Assembly (NCBI RefSeq): GCF_022581195.2
Contig: NC_061466.1
Location: 12,090,001-12,154,000, forward strand
DNA: 64,000 nucleotides
From: Helicoverpa zea
Taxonomy: Eukaryota > Arthropoda > Insecta > Lepidoptera > Noctuidae
Direction: 5' to 3'
The translations under genes were made by a program, and so were the position numbers. Shown piece after piece: positions 23,043 to 35,000 of this stretch; within the stretch, counting starts at the first letter, position 1, and each line of letters opens with the position of its first letter. Under the pieces are notes generated by a model that saw only the letters and a program-made list of their open reading frames with translations, made no database searches and was not told the DNA's origin.

Positions 23043-24282
23043 AAGAAGACGGATCAAAATTGCCCCACGTCCTATAACAATGTGACGTATCTCAAAAAAA
23101 AGATAAAAATGTTTAAAAAAATATGGCATACTCTCCAATTCATTTTTTTTACACCTTCATACGAAAAAAATGCTTTAAAAATTGTTCAGGCGCTGTTATG
23201 AAAACATCGTTCATGGGACTATTTATGGACTATTTTATTAAATTATTTTTTGTTTTGATAGGGTATACCTCACAGATGGTCCCATAATCATCAGGTCAGG
23301 ATCTGATAATGGAAACCCTGAGAAATCCAGGGCAACTTTTGAAAGTTGTAGGCATGCGCAGGATAAAAACTTGACTATAAGGTGTATGTCTTATAACAAT
23401 ATGCAACAGTGAAGGTTTGAAGCTGACTTGATGATGGCGACCAGAGAAGGGCGAGGGAACTGGACAACTGAATATGTGAACTGCCTCGTGTTTGGGCTTA
23501 TATTATTCGTATTGATAAGAACTTTCCACTTATGCGGATAGTGACAACTGTGCTTGTCACTGAAAAGCCAAAAATATAAAAAAAACTTATTACGATAAAA
23601 AAACTTCCAAAAACACTGAAAAGCAAAAAAAAACTAGTCTTAGGAGCATCGGCCTAAAAGTCGTTGGGGAAATAAACTTAGGTACATCCATTAGACACCG
23701 ACTTCTGAGGTAGTTTAAATATTTTGCTGTCGATTTCCCTCGACCTTCTCTGGTCTCCATCGACGGGTCAGCTCCAAACTTTCACTGTTGCAAAGGTCTA
23801 TTCAATACAAATAATATGAGCCCAAACACGAGGTAGTTTACATATTCAGTTGTCGAGTTCCCTCGACCTTCTTTCGTCTTCATCATCAGGTCAGCTCCAA
23901 ACCTTTACTGTTGCATATTGTTATAAGACATACACCTTATAGTCAAGTTTTTATCCTGCGCATACCTACAACTTTCAAAAGTTGCCCTAGATTTCTCAGG
24001 GTTTTCATTATCAGATCCGGACCTGATGATTATGGGACCAACTGTGAGGTATACCCTATCAAAAAAAAAAAAATAATTAAATAGTCCATAAATAGTCCCA
24101 TGAACGATGTTTTCATAACAGCGCCTGAACAATTTTTAAAGCATTTTTTTCGTATGAAGGTGTAAAAAAAATGAATTGGAGAGTATGCCATATTTTTTTA
24201 AACATTTTTATCTTTTTTTTGAGATACGTCACATTGTTATAGGACGTGGGGCAATTTTGTATGGATTGTGATCCGTCTTCTT
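23043..24282. mobile_element. Foldback element, ~1.24 kb, nearly all inverted repeat
   Basis: The ends AAGAAGACGGATC / GATCCGTCTTCTT are flanked by TA on both sides. The two arms (about 23043-23600 and 23720-24282) mirror each other over more than 500 bp, including ACGTGGGGCAATTTT, CCCATGAACGATGTTTTCAT and GGTATACCCTATC. The arms contain the same modules as 7338-8150. No protein is encoded. The element sits inside the LINE of 22858-26990 and is therefore younger than it. Confidence 0.8.
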
Positions 24283-24522
24283 TATAAAGAAAAAAAAAAT
24301 GTTATAAAAATTTAAATTGAAACTTAACATGAACTCTTATCATAAATTAACAAAAATAAAATAATAAATGAGTATAAAAAAAATGGTGTGGGAGGTAGGT
24401 GTGAGATGAATAGTGTATTTGTGGATGTTTGTGTGTGTGAGTGTAATGGTATAGTGGAGGGTGTGTAGGCGTATGTGTGTGAACGGTGTTTTTTTTTGAG
24501 TTTGAAGTAGCTATTAATTATG

Positions 24523-26990
24523 TTATTTTGCTATTGTGATTAACTTTTCTGTATCTTCATATGTTAGGGTTAACAGCCAGGATGTAACTTTTCTTTTTAG
24601 CTGTGTTCGGGTACAGTCTACTATATCGCACTTTTTGTTTACAGCGTTATAGACGTACGGGTGTAGGAAGTGTGGATGTCTCTGTGCGTATGATGAGTTA
24701 ACTGAAGGTGTCGGGATTCTGAAGTTGCGTTTGGTCTGTATGTATGAGAGGTCTTTTCGTTTGTGTATGGAAATATGAGTTTTGGATGTGGCATTTAGAA
24801 TGAATAATTTTCGTACACTCAATAGAGACGCTTCACTATACAGGGTTTCGGTGGGATAGCGGTATGGTTTGTGCAACAGGGTTTTTAGTACGGCACGTTG
24901 AGCCCTTTCGAGGTTTATAATATTTGTTTTTGCCGCTCCTCCCCATATGACAATGCAGTACTGAATCAGTGACTGGCAGAGGGCTATGTACACTGTTCTC
25001 TTAATTTCGAGTGATGCGCAATCTCGTATCATTTTCATAATATAAATTTGCTTTCTAACCCGTTTTACCAGCTCAGTAGTATGAGATTTGAAGGACAAGT
25101 GTTGGTCAATAATTACACCCAAGTATTTTATTTCTTCTACTTTATCAATAGCGTTGCACGTACAAGAAGTGTTATTATTAAGAGAGCTGGACCGCCAGCA
25201 GTTATGTATCTTTAAAATCCGCGTGGGAATATTCGTGGCTACGGTTTTCCTAAAAGCGATATATTTGGTTTTTTTAACGTTAAGCGTGAGCAGGTTCATA
25301 TCGAGCCATTTTAAAATCCTAGTCATACCCGCTTCAGCCTTTCTGTATGCGTCTTCCCAGTCCTTTCCATGGAACAGCACAACGGTGTCATCTGCATAGC
25401 AAATGAGATCAGCGTTAGGAATGTTGATGTTAAGGATATCGTTCATATAGACCGTGAATAATGTAGGACCAAGGATGCTTCCTTGTGGCACTCCATAGCT
25501 GATTTCCAGTTCGTCGCTGACTAAGTCATTAATTCTTGTGATTTGTCGTCGGTTACTCATATAACTTTGGAGCCAGTCAAGTGGCTTCCCTCTTATTCCA
25601 GACAATTCAAGTTTTCTCAGCAGTATGCGGGAAGAAATTGTATCGAAGGCCTTGGCAAGATCTAGAAACACACCAAGACATCGCTTTCCAGTATCTGTAT
25701 GTTTAGAAGTTATGTGAGTTAGGAGATCAACTGCATCCGTTGTAGATTTTCCTCGTCTAAACCCATACTGCCTTTCCGAGAGAAGAGAGTTGCTTTCTAG
25801 GTACTTGACGATTCTATTGTTCATTATCTTCTCAAGAACTTTTGATAAAATACAGAGCAAGGATATCGGTCGGTAATTGTCCGGAGAATTTCTAGGTCCT
25901 GCTTTGTATATCGGTGATACGAGGGCCACTTTCCAATACTCTGGAAAGACTCCCGTTGAAATACTAAGGTTACAAATGTAGGTGAGCGGTTCTAAAATAG
26001 TGTTGCTAATAAGTTTTAAAAGTGAAGGTTTGATTCCATCTAAACCCGGAGCACTATCGTATTTTAATTGTTTTATTACAGAGTCTACTTCAAATTCGTC
26101 TGTAGGTGTCATAAACATCGATTCAGTAGGTGAGTTATTATTGTTGACATTTGCAGCTAAGTCCTCCTCAGACGTTGATAGCCGTTGTAATATTTGATTT
26201 GCCAGATTTTTGCCCACAGTTGTGAAGTGTAGGTTACAGTTATTCAATGATTCCGAGGGTGTTCCTTTACCTGCCAGGAGATCAGATGAATCGCTTTTCC
26301 GTCGTGGCATTTCACATATATCCTTAATTGTATTCCATAGTCTTTTAGCATTTTTCTTGTTTTCTTCCAGGATCTTGTTTTTATAGTTCTCCTTGACTTT
26401 TCGCAAAATATCTATAAAGAAATTTCTATATCTAGTATAAGAACGTTTAAGAATTTCGTTATTTGGATTTTGTTTTAGTTGATGATGTAGGTTATCTTTG
26501 TGGCGCATGCATCTAATCAGGCCAGGAGTGATCCACGGTTTTAAGTTGTACTTTGACCGGCTGCTTTTAATGTATTGAGTGTGGGTTTTTATTGCTGAGC
26601 CTACAATAGAATTAAAACATTCCAGTGCCTCGTTTACATCGGTTTTGTTAGTGACGTTTTCCCATTCAATTTTCTGTAGGTCAGAAGATACAGCTTCATA
26701 ATTTGTTTTCATGACTATCCTCTTCTTCCTATTTGGTTTTTCATTGGCGGTGTTAAGGCCAACCATAGTTAGATCATGATCGGTTACCGTACATCTAGCG
26801 ACTATTCCTACTTTTGAAGCTCTATTTCTTACAAAGATGTGATCGAGGCATTTGTCTCCTCTAGTAGGTTTGGTAATGGCGGGGAGTAAGCCATGTTGCG
26901 CCATTAGGCATTGGTATGCAGTATTATCAGCGTTCGGGTTTGTATTTAATAAATCTATATTCATATCTCCTAGTAGCACAATCTGCCTAA
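24523..26990 (-). pseudogene. LINE ORF2, N-terminally truncated endonuclease plus reverse transcriptase (~818 aa)
   Basis: It opens in mid-endonuclease at IVLLGDMNIDLL, followed by CLDHIFVR and VTDHDLTMVGL (the TDH/SDH motif). The reverse transcriptase has APGLDGIKPSLLK, YRPISLLCILSKVLEK, YGFRRGKSTTDAVDLL, LDLAKAFDTISS, YGVPQGSILGPTLFTVY and the catalytic CYADDTVVLF. After truncation the frame remains open for ~818 codons with no stop. It cannot retrotranspose by itself because the endonuclease N-terminus (catalytic Asn and Glu motifs) and the 5' UTR are absent. Closest clade by motif style is Jockey/CR1; finer placement is not possible by eye. Confidence 0.85.
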
Positions 26991-27804
26991 AATACCTGCA
27001 AAATACCTACATAGTTTGATAAGTTCATAGCTTTTGACACGTTTCCGTTATCCCGCTGTTTCTCAGTAAATCTTGCTACATATCGAGGGTTTTGTTATAG
27101 AGTTGCCAACTTTATAAACACACACAACTTTGGAACAATTAAAAGAAGCCTTATAGCCTGTTAGAGTACCCACACACTACAAACTTTTGGTGGGCTGATA
27201 GTGTGTTTGGGCCCATTAAATAGTATGAAGATGAATATTCAAAATCAACATTCTCAATAAAATCACAGGGCAAATCCAAGCGTTCTTTTGACGATTTCTA
27301 CATTTTAATACATTGCGTTAAAGTACCTAAGATAAAGCCAACATTGCCAAGTCACAAAGTTCGGAGTTGACCTTGCATAAGCTCCATTTGATTTAAACCC
27401 ATAACTTCAAGGGATACCCTGTATCTATAGCTAAGTATGGTTAATCCAACCCTTTAAAGATAGCAGCTCCACCATGAAAATACAAAGATAAAGTAAAAAG
27501 TTAAAAGCTAAAGAAAACAAAACATTTCTTCTTTCCTACCTTTTTGTTGCACCAATCGGGTTTTCTTTTCAATGTAAATCAAGCTGGCTACCGCTCAAAG
27601 GTAGTGGTCAGATTTTTAATCTCGTTTCCCCCTTTGACAAACGGCGTCTACAGAAATCACCTGTCGGGTTTATAGAGAGCGATCTCAGTGGTTTATTGAG
27701 ATTTGAGAAAAAAAGACGATCTGATGATGCCGATCTGATGATGCCGTTTGTGGGGGCTATGAAATATGGCGGTATGAAAAACTTTCGTGGGGAAGGAAGT
27801 TAGG

Positions 27805-27818
27805 AAACATATGTGATC
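27805..27818. repeat. Target-site duplication of the twin-primed RTE (left copy)
   Basis: AAACATATGTGATC, repeated exactly at 29452-29465. Confidence 0.93.
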
Positions 27819-28020
27819 ATCATCATCATCATCATCATCATCAGCCTATCGCAGTCCACTGCTGGACATAGGCCTCTCCAAGTGCACGCCACTGAGATCG
27901 ATTTTCGGCTTCTCGCATCCAGCTCCTGCCAGCCGTCTTGCGCAAGTCATCACTCCACCGTGCCTGAGGACGTCCTACACTACGTTTGCCGAGGCGCGGT
28001 CTCCACTCTAGAACTCGTCG
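27819..28020 (-). pseudogene. RTE LINE, 3' segment (C-terminus and (GAT)n tail)
   Basis: On the minus strand this reads RRVLEWRPRLGKRSVGRPQA…, GEAYVQQWTAIG then stop, and a (GAT)n tail that abuts the left target duplication. It is the C-terminal part of the protein whose body lies in opposite orientation at 28021-29451: the body stops at …TDNRWG and this segment resumes with RRVLEW, so together they are contiguous. Confidence 0.9.
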
Positions 28021-29451
28021 GAAGTGGAAAATTTCTATGGCCGGTTATACGCATCGCATGCATCTCGACCTGATCCCGGAAATGAGGATTCTAGAGCCAC
28101 ATTAACACGCCATTTCACCGAAGACCTGCCAGAAGTCAGCAGTGGCGAAATCGAGATCGCTCTGAGACAGCTCAAAAATGGAAAAGCCCCTGGCGAGGAT
28201 GGCATTACAACAGAGCTTTTAAAAGCAGGAGGTAAGCCCGTACTGGGGGAGCTCCAGAAGCTTTTTAATGCCGTCCTGTTTGAAGGGAGAACTCCAGAGG
28301 CGTGGAGTAGGAGTGTTGTCGTCCTGTTCTTCAAAAAGGGAGACAAAACCCAGTTGAAGAACTATCGACCCATTTCCCTCCTAAGCCACGTATATAAGCT
28401 GTTCTCAAGAGTGATCACGAACCGACTTGCGCGAAGACTCGACGAATTCCAACCACCGGAGCAGGCTGGGTTTCGGAGCGGATACGGCACTATAGACCAC
28501 ATCCACACAGTGCGGCAGATTATACAGAAGACCGAAGAGTATAATCAGCCCCTGTGTCTAGCATTTGTGGACTATGAGAAGGCCTTTGACTCGGTTGAAA
28601 TCTGGTCTGTTCTGGAGTCCCTGCAGCGTTGTCAAGTAGATTGGCGATACATCCAAGTGATGAGATGTCTCTACGAAGCCGCTACAATGTCCGTCCAAGT
28701 ACAGAATCAGCAAACAAGGCCCATACCGTTGCATCGAGGAGTGAGATAAGGGGATGTTATTTCCCCGAAACTGTTCACTAATGCAATGGAGGATATGTTC
28801 AAAACGCTGAACTGGAAAGGACGCGGCATCAACATCAATGGCGAACACATCTCTCACTTGCGATTTGCTGACGATATCGTCATCATGGCGGAAACGCTGC
28901 AGGACCTACAACAGATGCTGAACGACCTGGCTGAATCTTCTCTACGCATCGGCCTACGGATGAACTTGGACAAAACCAAGGTCATGTTCAATGAACATGT
29001 TCTACCGGAACCGATTGCGATACACGGCGCCGTTCTCGAAGTTGTTCGGAAATATGTATACCTCGGGCAGACATTGCAGTTAGGTAGAAACAACTTTGAG
29101 GACGAGGTGAATAGGAGAATTCAGTTGGGTTGGGCTGCATTTGGGAAGCTACGTCGAGTCCTAACATCGTCGATCCCACAGTGCCTAAAGACAAAAGTCT
29201 TTAATCAGTGCGTCCTACCTGTCATGACTTACGGAGCCGAAACGTGGACACTGACGGTACGGCTGGTCCACAAGTTTAAAGTCGCTCAGCGGGCTATGGA
29301 AAGGGCTATGCTCGGCGTTTCTCTGAGGGATCGCATCAGAAATGAGGTAATCCGTCAGAGAACCAAGGTCATCGACATAGCCTATCGAATCAGCAAGCTG
29401 AAGTGGCAGTGGGCTGGCCATATTAGCCGAAGAACCGATAACCGTTGGGGT
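28021..29451 (+). pseudogene. RTE LINE, inverted 5' segment with reverse transcriptase; one nonsense mutation
   Basis: Reverse transcriptase of an RTE-type LINE in + orientation: GKAPGEDGITTELLKAG, YRPISLLSHVYKLFSRV, QAGFRSGYGTIDHI, FVDYEKAFDSVE, GVR-stop-GDVISP, and after the stop LRFADDIVIMAE, YGAETWTL and ISRRTDNRWG. The TAA at 28747-28749 replaces the Gln codon of the conserved RQGD motif (a single C-to-T change would explain it). The right end meets the duplicated target AAACATATGTGATC directly, without a tail. The endonuclease region is absent. This copy is dead. Confidence 0.92.
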
Positions 29452-29465
29452 AAACATATGTGATC
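29452..29465. repeat. Target-site duplication of the twin-primed RTE (right copy)
   Basis: AAACATATGTGATC, identical to 27805-27818. Confidence 0.93.
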
Positions 29466-30584
29466 CTGATCTTAAAAATTCTTTTTATCCGGGATTACCT
29501 TCTTCTCATAAAAAATCCCATTGTGACTACATTCTGACATATATGTTTTTTTGATGAGCTATTATTTTCCCAGTTTATAGTAAAAAATACGTCATAAAAA
29601 ACAAAAAAAAAAACGATTTCCAAAGTTTTTTCTTTACACTGCTGAATTAACATTAATTAAAGTAAAAAGAAAACAAACACCACTTGCCATATGTTTTATT
29701 TACACAAACACGTTTAATTTTACTTCAACCAAAACCAGTATAACGTATTTACTATCCGAAAATGTGAACTGCAATTCTTTGTGTGACCTACACGATAGAT
29801 AGATGTCAACCTCAGTTGAATAAACCAGGCTTTTAATATATTGGACAACAAAAGTTTTTGTAAAGCCAACATACTTTTTGAAATAAAATCGGTTTTTCAA
29901 ACTAGGTTGAGGTGAGCTTTGCTATATAACTAAATGCGTTAGACTAATGCAATTTTGTGAGTGTCATGGAGTGACTGCCTATGTGACATTTATAAGCATA
30001 TTGTTCTAACCGGTTTTCGAAACTTCTTCGTTGACTTCAGATTCAGGATAATTAATCATCCAAATCATATATCATTATTGTAGAATTATATAGAAATAAA
30101 TATTTTGTAGAAATTGTATTTTGAAAATTATCGTCCTTCTAGCTAAGACTGTTTTCAAACTAAAGAATTTTCCCGAAGGTAAACGTGTCAGTCCATATAT
30201 AGAATGTCGACCATCCATCCCCAATTGATTTAAGACCTTAACATCTACAGGTAAGGTTGCAATTTCTTCCCACATAAGTATTTGCAGTATTAACACTGAC
30301 TTGCAGGCCTAGGCCATTAATATAGTGTTAGGAAGATAAACGACTGGTGTACGCTACCGATGCCTGATCGTGACACGGCAAGGCTATGAATAGAACCAGG
30401 TCATGTATTTATATCAGGACTATAAATTGAGGTCCTTGTCACTGTCATAGCATATATTATGTGGATATCCTACAATATATGGTTGAATCATTCGTGAGTT
30501 AATGGATTTTATCTTATTTCTATGTGCATATTGTATCCCAAAAAAATATTTTCAACAGTGTATCTGCATAGGTATATTTAAAGA

Positions 30585-30770
30585 AGCCAGCCGTTTACCC
30601 GCGGTATCTCCCGCGCCCCGTGGGAACTACTGCCCGTATTGGGATAAAATATAGCCTACGTTACTCGGGAAGAGTGTAGCCTTCCAACAGTGAAAGAAGT
30701 TTTCAAATGAGTTCAGTAGTTTCTGAGCCTACCAAACAAACAAAAAGTTTCCCTTTTTACTTTATTAGGA
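30585..30770 (-). repeat. Helitron-like lepidopteran repeat
   Basis: Reverse-oriented copy of the family at 10510-10700: on the minus strand GAACTCATTTGAAAACTTCT, CACTGTTGGAAGG, CCGAGTAACGTAGGCTATAT and CACGGGGCGCGGG. It is nearly complete. Confidence 0.55.
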
Positions 30771-31208
30771 ATAAAATATTGTAACTTGAATTATTTTAAA
30801 TCAAATAACTATTGGAACATTGTAACGTTCAATAGTAAGGACAACAGATTTCTACAAAAATAACCGTGGAAACTAGAAACCAGTTACACGTGGCACACTA
30901 AAGTTACTAAAACAAACTATAGGAAACTAAACTATGCAACTATGTTGCAACGCAAAAAACTAGCTCAAATCAACTTTGTTGTTTTTCAATGTTTCCAATA
31001 GCTGCCGTTTTGCTGAACATTGAAACCATCTAAAGAAGAAATTTTGAATCATTGTTATTTAAAGGACCAAGGATCAAAGGACCAATTTTATTCGTCTTTC
31101 TGCTTTAATGAAGGGCTTCCTTCATTGTGACCCGTCCTGTTAATTTATCTTCTTATAATTATTATTATAGGTACTATCATCACCTTCCTGTGCCCTTATT
31201 GCATAATA

Positions 31209-31578
31209 CAAGCTGTTGATTTGCATCCGTGCCATATTCAAGGAGGTAATTATGCTAATGATTCTCGACCCAAATCAATAAAAAAATTGGTACGAAATTT
31301 TTTTTCTTTAATTTTTTTTCGGAATTCCATAAATGTCATCTAGCCTTATTTAAACTTAGCGCGTATGTGCTGCACCCTCACACAAACGCAAACACAAAGC
31401 ATACGCAAAGATCACTCATCATTCATAAAATTGGATTACTTCGGAAATACCACGACATAACAATGACAAAAAAAGCAGTGCATATTAGTTATTTCCCATC
31501 TACTGTAATTCCAATCGATTATTTACGTATTGTATGTCCTCCTCCTGAACTATGGCACAAATGCAAATCAACACCTTG
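31209..31578. mobile_element. MITE, copy 2 of the CAAGSTGTTGATTTGCAT family
   Basis: Same ends and interior as 12667-13060, about 24 bp shorter, with TA on both sides. Comparing the two copies defines the element borders. Confidence 0.8.
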
Positions 31579-31699
31579 TATTTGGAGGTCATTTGTGGAT
31601 AAAAAAGTTGAATAAATGAATCATGTCTTCTTCTACAATTTATCAGTTTGACGATGTTTTATTTCTTTAGTCATCACCCTCCCCTGTATCCATTAAAGT

Positions 31700-31880
31700 T
31701 CACTGTAATTCTTAGGCGAGATTCCTCCAGTGTGGAGCACTGTGACGAATACAAATATTTCTTCTGGTGTCCCCGCTCTAGAACATAGTTACTCATTTTT
31801 TGCGAATATTTCTAAAATATACGCGAAATTCTACGCGAGCACATGCTAACAGTGGACTTACGAAGACCCAGGATTTGACA
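31700..31880. repeat. Dispersed repeat, related to 40945-41170
   Basis: Shares GAGATTCC…GTGTG…GCACTGTGAC, AAATRTYCGCGAAAYTAC-like words and GTGGACTTAC, in the same order, with 40945-41170. Class unknown. Confidence 0.45.
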
Positions 31881-32048
31881 CGCGTACATTTCGTTTTGTT
31901 TGTAAACAATTTTAATAGACTCTCGCCATCACTATACCGTATTTAATCTAACAGCATTTAGATAATTTATCTTATCATTTAATTTATATACTTATTACAC
32001 ATTTAGGTATCGGAAATCTGAGGACATTTATAATTCTTAGAATGTACT

Positions 32049-35000
32049 CCTCGATCGTTCCCTCAATGCTGAGGATCGTGACTCCTTTTTATTTCGTCAA
32101 CCAGTTGTCTCCATCGGTTACGTTCCGTTGCTTGGTGTAGTGCAGTGCTGACAGATATCTCCAGTTCCTCCGATATCTGGTCTGACCACCGTTTGGGACT
32201 TCTACCTCTAGGTCTTTTGCCTTCAATTTTTCCTGTTACCATCAGGCGTTCCAAGTTGTTAGTGTCTCTGCGAGCAACGTGGCCGAAATACCGTACTATT
32301 CGCTGCAAGCAGGTAGTGGATAAGCGTTTTGTCTTTTCTAGCTTTAGTTGTTGTAGAATGGATACATTTGTGCGGAAGGCTGTCCATGGTATCTGCAGCA
32401 TACGGCGCCAACACCACATCTCAAAAGCGTCGATTCTCAGCCTGTCGGCAGCTTTAAAAGTCCACGTTTCCGCACCATATAATGCGATGGAAAAGACAAG
32501 AGTGCGGACCAGATGTATTTTGGTCCGATATCTGATGTTTCGGTCCTTCCAGACTTTGCTCAACTGGGTCATCGCTGTCTTTGCCATGCCAATTCGCCTA
32601 CGTATTTCAGGTTCGCTACTTCCCTTATTTGTTATTAACGAGCCAAGGTATTGGAACTGGTTTACGGTCTCGTAGTCTTGTAGGATATCAGTGCGTTGAA
32701 TAGTGTCAAATCGATCAACGATCATGAGCTTGGTCTTAGATTTGTTAATTGCAAGTCCCATTTCCAGACTGGCTGTTTCTAAACGACGCAGCAGCTCCGC
32801 CATTTCGTTTTCGGATGATGCGAAAAGGGTGGTATCGTCTGCATATCTCAGATTAGATATCTTGACTCCACCTATCTTTATGCCACCCTCCCAGTCTTCT
32901 AGCGTTTGACGCATAATGTGTTCTCCGTAAATATTAAAGAGTATAGGAGAGCTTATGCATCCCTGACGAACGCCCTTCTGGAATGTGAAACGGCTTGATG
33001 TTGTGTCTCCTACTGTTACAGTGCCATAACTCGACTCATAAAGGTTGCGAATCAGCATTACGAGGTGGGAGGGTACCCCCGCTTCGGTAAGTACTTTCCA
33101 TAGTTTCTCCCACTTGACGCAGTCAAAAGCTTTTTGGTAGTCCACAAAACACATGAAAGTTGGGGTGTTATATTCGTAGCATTTTTCTATTATGAGCCTT
33201 AAGTTTAATATTTGTTCTCTCGTTCCCCTTTCTTTTACAAAACCCGCTTGTTCTTGGGGTATTTGCCAATCCAGGAAAGCTCTTAGTCTGGCATTGAGGA
33301 TGTTAAGGAGAACTTTGCTGGCATGGGATATTAGTGCAATAGTTCTGTAATTACTACAGTTCCGCATCGATCCTTTTTTATGGAGAGGAAGAATTGCGGA
33401 GTGTACCCAGTCAGATGGCCAAAGTCCTGTATGCCATATTCTATTGCATATATTATGCAGGCATGTTATTCCATTTGAGCCCAGTCCTTTCAAGACTTCC
33501 GCTGTGATTCGATCCGGCCCTGGTGCTTTATTTCTTTTAAGTTTCCGGATCGCATCTTCAACTTCTGAACGGAGAATGCTGGGCTCTTCATCTCCTATGA
33601 TTTTATTTGATGAAGTGGATTTGGATGATTGGTCTTGGTAGAGTTCCTCGCAGTATTCTTTCCATCTTTCAGCTACTTTGGCAACTTCATGTATCGGATT
33701 CCCATTTTTGTCATCTATCACCCACGAGGAAGGTTTGACTTTGTGTGTTATTTGTTTGACCTTTCTGAAAAGATCAGCAGTTTGATACTTGTCCGCATGA
33801 TGTTCGATTTCGGTACAGATGTTCTCCAAATACTGGTTCTTATCCCTTCTGCACTGTCTTTGAATTAACCTGGACATTTGAGAGTACTTCACTTCGAAAT
33901 TTTCGGGTCTTTCGCCACTTTTGAGTTCTTTACGTAGCTTTATGTTAGACCAAACCTCCTCTGACATCCAGTCTTTTTTATCCATAGGTTTTTTGGCTAT
34001 AAAATCTAGTGCATTAACAATTTTCTCGCTAAACTGCTGCCATTGCTCTTCTGGATTCATATGTGCAATTTTAGGGGTGAGTTCTGCTAGATATGATTCC
34101 GTATTGTTCTGGAAACCATCGTATTCCGGTTCTGAGAGCCTAGCTAAAGGTTTTGCTTTCTTACGACGAACCTTTAGACGCACTCGTAGATCTGACACTA
34201 GCAGTTGATGATCAGAGCCACAATCCGCTCCTGGATATGTTCTAGTGTTCGTTATGGACGACTTCCATCTGTTTGCAATCGTAATAAAATCAATTTGATT
34301 ACGGTATTTTCCACCGGGTGAAGTCCATGTATATAATCTTCGCTTGTGGTGTTTGAAGCACGTGTTGGTTATAGTTAAATTATTGCTTACACAGAAATCT
34401 ATGAACATTTCACCCCTCTCATTTCTGGTGCCAAGTCCATGTTTTCCAAGTATGTGGCGGATGTGGTCATCTTGTTCAGTGCTCCCTACCTTCGCATTCC
34501 AGTCTCCTTGAATTATTAGGATCTCGCGCTTGGATATGTTCTCTACTGTTGTTTGTAGAGTTCCATAAAAATTGTCAATGTCTTCCTTTGTTGACTGTGC
34601 TGTAGGTGAGTAGATTTGGATGATGTTTAGGGGAAGTGGGGTACAGTTGATGCGCATGGTCATAATTCTGTCATTTATTGGGATGTAGCCAGTGACGAAT
34701 TTACGTAGTCTACGAGATACCAGTATGCCTACGCCATTTTTGCTATCAGTTTCGTGACCGGAGAAAAACATTAGATTGCCACTCGAAGTTGTGAGGTGTC
34801 CTTGTTGCTTCATATGAGTTTCGCATAATCCAAGCAACATAAGATTGTGTTCATTCATCTCCTTCTCTACAATCGCGAGTTTTCCCGGTTTCAGCAATCC
34901 TCTTACGTTCCATGTTCCCATTCTTTGCTTGATGCGCATGGATGGTTTCTTGTTGTCCTCAGTAGCATCAACTGCCTCGGTAGCCTGATGACACACTATC

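Larger units (their letters stand above)
22858..26990 (-). mobile_element. 5'-truncated LINE (Jockey/CR1-like) interrupted by a foldback element
   Basis: The ORF (24523-26990) lies at the right. At the left, the sense strand ends in AAATAAATTTCTTATTCTTA followed by a (TTATTC)n tail at 22858-22890, a tail type of CR1/Jockey-group LINEs. The 3' UTR between them is split by a 1240-bp foldback element at 23043-24282 that carries its own TA duplication, so LINE 3' UTR lies on both sides. The endonuclease is missing its first ~130 residues, which means 5' truncation at insertion. A target duplication was not established. Confidence 0.7.
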
